Assembly: GCA_018882735.1 (NCBI GenBank)
Contig: VERH01000004.1
Coordinates: 1-52,366, forward strand
DNA from: Candidatus Nanopelagicaceae bacterium
GTDB lineage: Bacteria; Actinomycetota; Actinomycetes; Nanopelagicales; Nanopelagicaceae
Reading direction: 5' to 3'
Length of the DNA: 52,366 nt
Shown: positions 46,189 to 52,139 of the stretch, piece by piece
Position numbering within the stretch: position 1 is the first letter of the stretch
Layout: each line of letters begins with the position of its first letter
Program-made: the position numbers and the translations under genes
Notes under the pieces: generated by a model
Databases searched by the model: none
Seen by the model: only the letters and a program-made list of their open reading frames with translations
What the model was told of the DNA's origin: nothing

Positions 46189-46569
46189 TTAAAGCTGGAT
46201 TACCTTGCTCTGGACGATCATGTCGTGAACAGTCTTACGATCATCACGGAAGATAAAGAGCGAATCAATCACAAAGGTAATTCCATTTGAGGCCGATGAT
46301 GCAATCCCACCCGCAGCCCACTTAACCGCAGCCTCACGAAGCAACATTCTCACCCAGGTAAATGGTTCACCAGTCTTCGCATCAACAACGACCTGTTTCA
46401 TCAGACGCTTTGCCGGAGTCTGGCCGGTCTGCCAGGTAAAGAATGACCAGATCAACCAACCAATAAAAAGAGTCACAATCGCCAAACCGATATCAACTAA
46501 ATAAGCCCCGAGTCGAGCCTGGGGTGAAGCCAAGCGTTGGACTACTTCTACTGATTCATTCTCTTCCAT
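46189..46569 (-). CDS. RDD-family membrane protein
   Basis: A 126-residue protein with two to three hydrophobic helices and RDD-type features: RLGAYLVDIGLA near residue 18 (Arg and Asp in the first helix), the segment QTPAKRLMKQVVVDAKTG near residue 49 and KTVHDMIV near the end. Function unknown; some RDD proteins are ion or small-molecule transporters. ATG at 46569 preceded by TAGGAT at exactly 6 nt; this hexamer overlaps the relE stop codon. Confidence 0.85.
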   Translation of the reverse strand: MEENESVEVVQRLASPQARLGAYLVDIGLAIVTLFIGWLIWSFFTWQTGQTPAKRLMKQVVVDAKTGEPFTWVRMLLREAAVKWAAGGIASSASNGITFVIDSLFIFRDDRKTVHDMIVQSKVIQL

Positions 46570-46575
46570 GGCGAA

Positions 46576-46581
46576 ATCCTA
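46576..46581 (-). promoter_or_regulatory. -10 element TAGGAT, leaderless promoter of the RDD gene
   Basis: On the minus strand TAGGAT is followed by TTCGCC (6 nt) and the ATG at 46569. It sits on the end of the upstream toxin gene, so it separates RDD from toxin-antitoxin control. Confidence 0.65.
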
Positions 46582-46845
46582 TTCTGACTTTAGGTAAACG
46601 TCACGACGATGGCCGATAGCAATTATCAAAATAATCAACTTCCCGGCTCTTAAGCCGTAAATGACCCTATAGTCGCCAACCCTAATTCTGTAATCGTTAC
46701 GCCCCTTTAACCGTTTCGCGCCAGGGGGAATTGGATCACTCTTTAATAACTCAATTGCACCATGAATTCTTTGGCGCGCCACAGATTCCAAACCACTCAG
46801 CTGTTTCTTAGCTGAAGGGCGAAATTCAATCTTGTAGGTCTTCAT
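46579..46845 (-). CDS. RelE/ParE-family toxin
   Basis: An 88-residue basic protein with the RelE fold pattern: YKIEFRPSAKKQL at the start, GAKRLKGRNDYRIRVGDYRVIY in the middle and IAIGHRRDVY at the end. RelE toxins cut mRNA on the ribosome. The start ATG at 46845 overlaps the antitoxin stop (TAATG). A longer open frame to 46878 adds 11 residues without support. Confidence 0.9.
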   Translation of the reverse strand: MKTYKIEFRPSAKKQLSGLESVARQRIHGAIELLKSDPIPPGAKRLKGRNDYRIRVGDYRVIYGLRAGKLIILIIAIGHRRDVYLKSE

Positions 46846-47090
46846 TAGAGACCCAGATCTTTCTTCACCTTCTCCCAAGGAATATTCGGTCCAGAATCAC
46901 GTAGCGCCTCTTCAGCCATCGCTATGTCTTCCAGTTCTTCAACAGCATCAAGGAATTCTTCGTACTGGCGGATGTTTATGATTACGGCTTCCGGCTTCCC
47001 ATGTCGATTAATCACAATCGGCTCCCTCTTTGATTTATCTATTAATGAGGGCAGATCTTTTCGGGCATCGCTGACAGAGTAATCCTTCAT
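46845..47090 (-). CDS. Phd/YefM-family antitoxin
   Basis: An 81-residue protein with the Phd/YefM pattern: YSVSDARKDLPSLID then EPIVINRHGKPEAVIINIRQYEEFL; the C-terminal helix would bind the toxin. The ATG at 47090 has TACAGT 7 nt upstream, so it is probably leaderless; a longer open frame to 47198 is not supported. Two TGTACATA sites 21 bp apart upstream fit self-regulation by this antitoxin. Confidence 0.9.
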   Translation of the reverse strand: MKDYSVSDARKDLPSLIDKSKREPIVINRHGKPEAVIINIRQYEEFLDAVEELEDIAMAEEALRDSGPNIPWEKVKKDLGL

Positions 47091-47097
47091 ATCCACA

Positions 47098-47128
47098 ACT
47101 GTACATAAAAAGAAATAAAATGTACATA
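47098..47128. promoter_or_regulatory. Antitoxin operator (two TGTACATA repeats) and -10 element
   Basis: TGTACATA occurs at 47100-47107 and 47121-47128, exactly 21 bp apart (two helical turns). The palindromic core TGTACA is the known recognition core of YefM. The first copy overlaps the antitoxin -10 element TACAGT (47103-47098, minus strand), so binding would block transcription. Confidence 0.7.
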
Positions 47129-47149
47129 TAAAGAATTCGCGCTCCCGCG

Positions 47150-47155
47150 TAGGAT
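47150..47155 (+). promoter_or_regulatory. -10 element TAGGAT, leaderless promoter of the DUF4236 gene
   Basis: TAGGAT is followed by TCCAGC (6 nt) and the ATG at 47162. Confidence 0.7.
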
Positions 47156-47161
47156 TCCAGC

Positions 47162-48163
47162 ATGTCGATTCGCTTCCGCCGGAGCATGAAGATTGCACCG
47201 GGATTACGACTTAACTTCAGCAAGAGCGCACTAGGTCTTTCCTTCGGTGTTCCTGGCGCAAGAGTTTCGGTAAATACAAAAGGGGATATCTACACCTCCG
47301 CCGGAATTCCAGGAAGCGGGTTATATGCGGTTGAACGAAGATCACTTCGCAAAGGAAAAGGTCGAGGTAGAAAAGCCAAGCCAGAGCCCGGTGAATTAAT
47401 TGAACCCGTTCCGTCCCCTGGACTCTTCGCACCGAGAAGAAAGATTGCTCTCTTCAATGCTCTAAAAATCGGAACGATTGAAGAAATCGAAAAAGTAGGT
47501 AAGAAGTATCCTGAGATCAAACACATTACCGATGCCTTCATCATCCCTAGAAATCTCTCGGGGACCTCCACTGATATCGATGGCCTACTAAAGATGGCAT
47601 CCTCAATTTGGGCTAAGCAGAGTGAGCTTGAGCAAGATCCGCTATTTACCCAATACGCAAAAGGTATGGAAATCACTTTAAATATCGCACCCGGCGTTGG
47701 CATCCCGATGCAATATGGAATTACTGCGCTAGGGCTCACCTACGTTGAACTACTTCAATTAAAGGGAAATTATCAAGAAGCTCTTCAAGTCGCTGAGTCC
47801 CTTGAAGCAAATCAAGCCACAGCGCTCTCGGTCTGTGAGAATGAGATTCAACTAGGCAAGTGGCAAGAAGTAATCGACACCACCGATGACATCGCCAACG
47901 AAGATGAAGCAACTGCTCTACTACTTATCTACCGCGCTATCGCTCTAAGGGAGCTAGGCCTCTTTGATGCCGCGATTGAGACCCTGAAACTCGCAAGATC
48001 TTCAAAGAAGCGCCACGAAGATGTACTAAACAAAGCGCTCTTCGAACGGGCAATCACCTACGAGAAGCAAGGCAAGAAGGCCAACGCCAAAAAGGATCTC
48101 GAAAAAATCCTTGCGACCGACTCGGATTTCCCTGGCGTGATGGAGAAATTGAAGACCCTCTAG
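47162..48163 (+). CDS. DUF4236 domain protein with TPR repeats
   Basis: A 333-residue soluble protein. Residues 1-55 are a DUF4236 domain (RFRRSMKIAPGLRLNFSKS, then GVPGARVSVNTKG and AGIPGSGLY). A basic linker follows (60-75), and the C-terminal half (about 170-330) has TPR-like helical repeats. The function of DUF4236 is unknown. A divergent toxin-antitoxin operon shares its 71-bp upstream gap. Confidence 0.85.
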   Translation: MSIRFRRSMKIAPGLRLNFSKSALGLSFGVPGARVSVNTKGDIYTSAGIPGSGLYAVERRSLRKGKGRGRKAKPEPGELIEPVPSPGLFAPRRKIALFNALKIGTIEEIEKVGKKYPEIKHITDAFIIPRNLSGTSTDIDGLLKMASSIWAKQSELEQDPLFTQYAKGMEITLNIAPGVGIPMQYGITALGLTYVELLQLKGNYQEALQVAESLEANQATALSVCENEIQLGKWQEVIDTTDDIANEDEATALLLIYRAIALRELGLFDAAIETLKLARSSKKRHEDVLNKALFERAITYEKQGKKANAKKDLEKILATDSDFPGVMEKLKTL

Positions 48164-48212
48164 CCTGTCAGTGGCTGGCCATACGCTCCGTATATCAACA
48201 TAAGGGGGAAGT

Positions 48213-48464
48213 ATGGATTGGCTAAATATCGTCTCAATTCCATTTGTTTCATTAACAGCATTTATCTTTGGCAGAAACGCCTGGCGCTGGGGTCTCTATG
48301 CCTATCTCTTTGGCTTCTGGATGTTTATACCGCTCGTAATTCTTCCAATTCGCCTGAGAACGGATTACACATTTCCAAATTGGTCAATCCGCCTCTATCA
48401 ATGGCAGCAAACTCGACGTGAGTTAAAGAAAATTAACACCCCTGAAGATCTCCTAAAACTATAG
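48213..48464 (+). CDS. Small membrane protein of unknown function
   Basis: An 83-residue protein with two hydrophobic segments (about 5-20 and 27-47) followed by a basic, Trp/Tyr/Arg-rich cytoplasmic tail. I recognise no family. AGGGGGA 4 nt before the ATG is a strong ribosome site, which supports it as a real gene. Its 3' end overlaps the convergent XRE gene by 32 bp, the longest tail overlap in the window. Confidence 0.6.
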   Translation: MDWLNIVSIPFVSLTAFIFGRNAWRWGLYAYLFGFWMFIPLVILPIRLRTDYTFPNWSIRLYQWQQTRRELKKINTPEDLLKL

Positions 48465-48795
48465 AAAGCTTCTCCGCACTCCTTTTAATAATTATCACCT
48501 CTCCACCAAGCTCGTGAACGACAGACACGAACTGTTCTAGCGTTGGGTATGGACCAAAATTCTCAAGTCTGTTTATGTGAATAGCTTTAACCCCAGAGGC
48601 TTTTGCAACTTCTTCAATGCTCCGTCCTGATTCGTCGCGACTTACAAATGTCGCTAAACCAAGCAAGCCTAGTTGCCTCCAAATAGCTATTTGCCTGACT
48701 TCTTCGGGCGACAACTTGGCCACTTGAGACTCGACAAATTCGTCCCAACAGAAAGCCTCATCGACTAACTTCTTTTTCGTTATCGAGTCACTCAT
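48433..48795 (-). CDS. XRE-type helix-turn-helix protein
   Basis: A 120-residue protein with a C-terminal Cro/C1-type helix-turn-helix (SIEEVAKASGVKAIHINRLE near residue 60, then PTLEQFVSVVHELG). This pattern is common to small antitoxin-like repressors, but no toxin is next to it. The ATG at 48795 has GGAG 5 nt upstream; a GTG 6 nt further up is also possible. May control the neighbouring accessory genes. Confidence 0.75.
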   Translation of the reverse strand: MSDSITKKKLVDEAFCWDEFVESQVAKLSPEEVRQIAIWRQLGLLGLATFVSRDESGRSIEEVAKASGVKAIHINRLENFGPYPTLEQFVSVVHELGGEVIIIKRSAEKLSIVLGDLQGC

Positions 48796-48900
48796 CCTCA
48801 CTCCATTTCGCCAATCACGATTAACGGAGATTAATTCAAAGATGATTCAGTTTTCTCAAAAATCCCTAAATAAGTGACTACGCAAAGTAGTTTTTACAAT

Positions 48901-48906
48901 TACTCT
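48901..48906 (+). promoter_or_regulatory. -10 element TACTCT, leaderless promoter that fixes the nuclease start
   Basis: TACTCT is followed by TTACCG (6 nt) and a GTG at 48913. It lies inside the longer reading frame that opens with GTG at 48874, which argues that the longer start is wrong. Confidence 0.7.
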
Positions 48907-48912
48907 TTACCG

Positions 48913-49596
48913 GTGCGCAGACTTCTCATCCTTTTCCTCGCACTAGCCCTAGCTATACCAATAACGCCCGCCCGGGCAAATACCAGAGTCGCATCAATAA
49001 CTGATGGCGACACCATAAAACTCACCGACGGTAAATCCGTCCGTCTACTACAAATCGATACCCCAGAATTAAATGGCAATGAGTGCTACGCAAAGGAAGC
49101 CCAAGTCGCCCTTGCAAACCTGCTAAATGTAAGAGGCACGCTCCGCCTACAGACCGATCCCAAAATCGAAACTAAAGATGCCTACGGCCGCCTACTTCGC
49201 TACCTATTCAAAGGAAAAGTAAACGTCAATGTTGAGATGGTCCGCATCGGCGCCGCCACTCCTTATTTCTACAAACGGGTTCAAGGCATGTACTCAACAC
49301 AACTAATGGAAGCTGTCCAATACGCACAAGCAAACAAACTCGGCCTCTGGAGCGCATGCCCCGGTACAAAATTAAATCCAAATAGCGCGCTTACCACCGT
49401 TACCAAAAGCTCAACAGAATCCACTAACCCCAACCAGACAAACTGCGATCCCAACTACGAGGGCTGTATCCCACTATTTCCACCCGATCTAAACTGCAGC
49501 GAAATCAAGAAACTGGGCTTAGCGCCGGTAAAAGTAATCGGCAAAGATGTACATCGCCTCGATGCAGATGGTGATGGAATCGGCTGCACTACTTAA
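48913..49596 (+). CDS. Secreted staphylococcal-nuclease-like thermonuclease with excalibur domain
   Basis: A 227-residue exported nuclease if translated from GTG 48913. Signal peptide 1-22 (RRLLILFLALALAIP...ARA). SNase domain with D31, D33, R44, D49, E52 and R93 in the places of the catalytic and calcium residues of staphylococcal nuclease. A C-terminal excalibur motif ends DADGDGIGC, a calcium-binding cap often found on secreted actinobacterial proteins. It may recover nucleotides from extracellular DNA. A longer frame from GTG 48874 would place 13 polar residues before the signal peptide. Confidence 0.9.
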   Translation: MRRLLILFLALALAIPITPARANTRVASITDGDTIKLTDGKSVRLLQIDTPELNGNECYAKEAQVALANLLNVRGTLRLQTDPKIETKDAYGRLLRYLFKGKVNVNVEMVRIGAATPYFYKRVQGMYSTQLMEAVQYAQANKLGLWSACPGTKLNPNSALTTVTKSSTESTNPNQTNCDPNYEGCIPLFPPDLNCSEIKKLGLAPVKVIGKDVHRLDADGDGIGCTT

Positions 49597-49665
49597 CTTT
49601 CAGTTTTCCACAATTTATAAATCAAATATTTTTTGAGGTAGCCGATTGAATATCTTCGCCGGGCT

Positions 49666-49738
49666 ACCTCGATAGCTCAATGGATAGAGCGCCGACCCGC
49701 TAAGTCGGAGGTTATCGGATCGAGGCCGATTCGAGGTA
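49666..49738 (+). tRNA. tRNA-like gene, anticodon GCT on a tRNA-Arg-like body
   Basis: A complete cloverleaf with perfect stems: acceptor ACCTCGA/TCGAGGT, D-stem GCTC/GAGC, anticodon stem CCGAC/GTCGG, T-stem ATCGG/CCGAT, and T8, A14, G18-G19, A21, T55-C56 and A58 in place. The anticodon loop is CCGCTAA: anticodon GCT (serine AGC/AGT), but position 33 is C instead of the near-invariant T. Position 54 is A instead of T. The variable loop is 5 nt (AGGTT), whereas tRNA-Ser has a long arm. A20, C35, T36 and A73 are arginine identity elements. No CCA is encoded. The helix can extend by two extra base pairs. TATCTT (49651-49656) could be its promoter. Confidence 0.7.
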
Positions 49739-49747
49739 GATATCTAG

Positions 49748-49774
49748 GGAGAACTCTTTAGCAAAGAGTTCTCC
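49748..49774. terminator. Strong hairpin after the tRNA-like gene
   Basis: A perfect 12-bp stem (GGAGAACTCTTT at 49748-49759 with AAAGAGTTCTCC at 49763-49774) and a 3-nt loop, 10 bp after the tRNA 3' end. The following bases lack a long T-run. Confidence 0.65.
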
Positions 49775-49846
49775 TACCTACATTAATGCGCACTCAGCGT
49801 AGATCGCTTTTTGCCAAACGTGATATCTAAAGTTCTCAATATCAAA

Positions 49847-49852
49847 TAAAAT
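49847..49852 (+). promoter_or_regulatory. -10 element TAAAAT upstream of candidate small RNA
   Basis: TAAAAT with the same 6-nt spacing as the protein promoters would place a transcription start at 49859. No start codon follows at that point. Confidence 0.45.
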
Positions 49853-49858
49853 TCGTTA

Positions 49859-49936
49859 AAGTTGGTAAGGCTGGTGAGACCGGTGTCAAAGGGACACTTC
49901 GAGGGCCCCGTGATAAGCGGGGCCCTTACCGTTTTA
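49859..49936 (+). ncRNA. Candidate structured small RNA
   Basis: About 75 nt with three successive hairpins: CTGGT/ACCGG around GAG (49871-49883, one G-U), GTGTC/GACAC around AAAGG, and a terminator (AGGGCCCCG at 49902-49910 with CGGGGCCCT at 49918-49926, then TACCGTTTTA). No plausible reading frame lies within it. The gap between the tRNA hairpin and the next gene is otherwise unexplained. No known RNA family is recognised. Confidence 0.45.
49902..49932 (+). terminator. Rho-independent terminator
   Basis: A perfect 9-bp GC-rich stem with a 7-nt loop followed by TACCGTTTT. This is the best canonical terminator in the window, and no protein gene ends before it on the plus strand. Confidence 0.8.
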
Positions 49937-49958
49937 CTTGCATGTTCGAAAGGAGTTG

Positions 49959-49964
49959 TAAGTT
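49959..49964 (+). promoter_or_regulatory. -10 element TAAGTT, leaderless promoter of the DoxX-like gene
   Basis: TAAGTT is followed by TCGCTA (6 nt) and the GTG at 49971. An AGGAG further upstream (49951-49955) is too far from the start to act as a ribosome site. Confidence 0.7.
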
Positions 49965-49970
49965 TCGCTA

Positions 49971-50360
49971 GTGCGAAAACTCTTCCAGATAACGCTTGGC
50001 CTAACGCTCTGCTACACCGGCGTCCTTCACCTAACCTCCAAAAGAAGTGAATTCCAAGCCCAAGTCCCATCATGGCTACCGCTTGATCCCGACTTCGTAG
50101 TTATCGCATCCGGAATTGTTGAAATCCTTCTTGGTCTCGCACTGCTTACTCTCTGGAGGCTTCGAAAGCAAGTTGGAATAGCCACCGCAATATTCTTTCT
50201 TCTTATTTTCCCCGGAAATATCTGGCAATACATAGACGGCATAGATGCATTCGGCCTTAACACTGATACCGAACGTGGAGTAAGGCTTCTTTTTCAACCA
50301 GTCCTAGTTATATGGGCCCTCTGGTCAACAGAATTAATCCGAAAGAAGCAGGCCCGCTAA
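49971..50360 (+). CDS. DoxX-like small membrane protein
   Basis: A 129-residue protein with four hydrophobic helices. The pattern TGVLHLTSKRSEFQAQVPSWLP near residue 16 and IASGIVEILLGLALL near residue 45 match the DoxX/DUF417-like membrane family; FPGNIWQYIDG follows. The function in most bacteria is unknown. It ends directly before the convergent sodium channel gene (gap 0). Confidence 0.8.
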   Translation: MRKLFQITLGLTLCYTGVLHLTSKRSEFQAQVPSWLPLDPDFVVIASGIVEILLGLALLTLWRLRKQVGIATAIFFLLIFPGNIWQYIDGIDAFGLNTDTERGVRLLFQPVLVIWALWSTELIRKKQAR

Positions 50361-51242
50361 CTACTTCTCGTCGAGAATCCGCTCCATTCGCGCAACCTTT
50401 TCGCGCAATCTCTTCATTTCATCAGCCGAGATCTGCCCATCCTCAGTCATCAACTCAACATCATCCACAATCTCACTTAGCTGGCCCATCCGCTTAGCCC
50501 GCTCTCGATTCTCTTCCCGCGCCTCATCCATCGCATTCAAAACAACACCGATTAGCACGTTAAGCACCGTGAAGACAACCACGAATACATACGAAAGAAA
50601 GTAGGGAAGCGCCCATGGACTAATCGCAACGCCCGCCTCCAAGTAATTCGGGAAGTTCTCCAGAGTCAGCAAAATAAACAAACTCGTCATCGCTTCTGTG
50701 ATGCTGCCCCAATTTGTCGGATCTTTCTCGCCAAATAGATAGAACCCGAGCATTCCGTACATAAACAAAGCGACGAAGATCAATACCGCAAGGCTCATCA
50801 AAGGCGGAAGCGAGCGCACAATCGAAGTAGTTAGCACTCGAACTTCTGGTAAGAACCGGAAAATACGGAAGAGTCGAAGCAACCGAAGGATTCGAAGTAC
50901 CGCCGTCTGGCCCGCGAAGAACGGCGCCGCCGCAATCACTACGAAATCAAATACATTCCAACCCTGCCTAAAGAACTCCCATGGCCTCTTGCCGTACGAA
51001 ACAATTCGAAGCACCAACTCAACGGTGTAAATAACGAAGCAAACAAGATCAATCTGCTCGCAAGCCGCTCGAACTGATTCATCAAGACTTGGCATTGTAA
51101 GAATCGCGAGCGATGTGGCGTTAACAAGGATTACAAATGCAATCAATAACTCAAAGGGCGAGCTATAAACCAACTTCGTTAGCCAAGGAATCCGCCAGGG
51201 ATGAATCTGCATTTCGCGACCATATGCGCTCACTGAATTCAC
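50361..51242 (-). CDS. Bacterial voltage-gated sodium channel (NaChBac/BacNaV family)
   Basis: A 293-residue six-helix channel subunit that works as a tetramer. The S4 voltage sensor has arginines at every third position (R117, R120, R123, R126, R129). The pore has the selectivity filter T193-L-E195-N-F-P-N, comparable with TLESWAS of NaChBac; the glutamate is kept, but Trp is Phe. A C-terminal coiled coil (about 268-293) would hold the tetramer. Such channels link sodium entry to motility or pH response. GTG start set by TAGGCT at 6 nt. Confidence 0.92.
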   Translation of the reverse strand: MNSVSAYGREMQIHPWRIPWLTKLVYSSPFELLIAFVILVNATSLAILTMPSLDESVRAACEQIDLVCFVIYTVELVLRIVSYGKRPWEFFRQGWNVFDFVVIAAAPFFAGQTAVLRILRLLRLFRIFRFLPEVRVLTTSIVRSLPPLMSLAVLIFVALFMYGMLGFYLFGEKDPTNWGSITEAMTSLFILLTLENFPNYLEAGVAISPWALPYFLSYVFVVVFTVLNVLIGVVLNAMDEAREENRERAKRMGQLSEIVDDVELMTEDGQISADEMKRLREKVARMERILDEK

Positions 51243-51248
51243 GCGGGG

Positions 51249-51254
51249 AGCCTA
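51249..51254 (-). promoter_or_regulatory. -10 element TAGGCT, leaderless promoter of the sodium channel gene
   Basis: On the minus strand TAGGCT is followed by CCCCGC (6 nt) and the GTG at 51242. Confidence 0.7.
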
Positions 51255-51296
51255 CTAACTTCCTCAAACACTTACACTCTCAGGAATCCTTAACCC

Positions 51297-52061
51297 TCAC
51301 TCCTCATAATCCAGCCAAGTCGCCTTCCCCTCATACTCATATTCGCACTTAACTATCTTCAAACAGAAAGTATCCAAACTCCGAGCGCCATTAAATTGCT
51401 CCCGCTCGTTATCAGATCCCCAAGTCACAATCCCAACAACCTTCCCTTCGTTATCAATCAAGGGACCCCCGCTGTTTCCTTCAGAGATATTGTTGGTAAT
51501 CAACACATCTTCATTAAGCGTGTTAATAATGTTCCCAAACGAAACCGACCCCTCATACCCCGCAGCGCTCCCAAGAGTCATCACCCAATAACCCGGCCAC
51601 ATGTAATTCTCCGAGAGCTCAAGTCCTGGCAGTTTCAAATCCGTCTCAAGTACCGCAAGATCATTCTCCGCGTCATAAAGAAGTATCCGCGCCGGCTTCT
51701 CCTTCTTAAATAGGCGAGCAACCGTGACCGTTCCCTCTCGGCCGATGCATTCATCAATCACATGATGGTTAGTCATCACAGTCGTCTTCGAAGAGCTGAC
51801 TTTTAAAACCTTCGAATCAATCGCCCATCCCGTGCCCTGGGAACCATTCTTCTTCGTCAGATTACAAAAGACCGTAACCGTCGACGCCTGGGAATCTTCA
51901 ATCAACTTCGAAATGTTCCGCGGCTCCACATACCCATCATTTTTAGGCGAGAAGTCAAAGAACTGGTTTGAGGGAGCCCAAGCCAGAGCAAATGCCCCCG
52001 CGGCTAGTGGCAGAGCCAGTATTGCTATGAACGCGATGAACTTATTTGATGACTGTTCCAT
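51297..52061 (-). CDS. Membrane-anchored trypsin-like serine protease
   Basis: A 254-residue S1-fold protease with an N-terminal membrane anchor (about 9-28). The triad is H100 (TNHHV), D134 (NDLAVLE) and S197 (EGNSGGP). No PDZ domain follows, unlike the HtrA at 21384. It ends 54 bp before the sodium channel start on the same strand. TAGCCT lies 8 nt before the ATG, and GAGG 3 nt before it. Substrates are unknown. Confidence 0.85.
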   Translation of the reverse strand: MEQSSNKFIAFIAILALPLAAGAFALAWAPSNQFFDFSPKNDGYVEPRNISKLIEDSQASTVTVFCNLTKKNGSQGTGWAIDSKVLKVSSSKTTVMTNHHVIDECIGREGTVTVARLFKKEKPARILLYDAENDLAVLETDLKLPGLELSENYMWPGYWVMTLGSAAGYEGSVSFGNIINTLNEDVLITNNISEGNSGGPLIDNEGKVVGIVTWGSDNEREQFNGARSLDTFCLKIVKCEYEYEGKATWLDYEE

Positions 52062-52083
52062 ACCTCAAAGGCTACTTATGGCA

Positions 52084-52118
52084 TCTGACATGAGCTGGCC
52101 CCTCGATTACATGTCAGA
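52084..52118. promoter_or_regulatory. Inverted repeat TCTGACATG...CATGTCAGA between divergent genes
   Basis: A perfect 9-bp inverted repeat with 17 bp between the arms (52084-52092, 52110-52118). The right arm covers the -35 region of the promoter at 52128, so a dimeric regulator could act here on one or both genes. Confidence 0.5.
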
Positions 52119-52127
52119 GCAAGGTTG

Positions 52128-52133
52128 TACTTT
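52128..52133 (+). promoter_or_regulatory. -10 element TACTTT, leaderless promoter of the zinc-ribbon gene
   Basis: TACTTT is followed by GCAAAC (6 nt) and the ATG at 52140. Confidence 0.65.
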
Positions 52134-52139
52134 GCAAAC

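Noticed and set aside
49635-49739. GAGGTAG direct repeats flanking the tRNA-like gene as an integration (att) duplication
   Set aside because: Only 7 bp match, there is no integrase in the window, and the upstream copy is better explained as an inverted repeat of the acceptor stem or chance.
49783-50073. Open frame of 96 codons on the minus strand between the tRNA-like gene and the DoxX-like gene
   Set aside because: It runs across the strong terminator and the DoxX-like coding region, has no ribosome site, no promoter hexamer and a composition unlike a protein of this genome.
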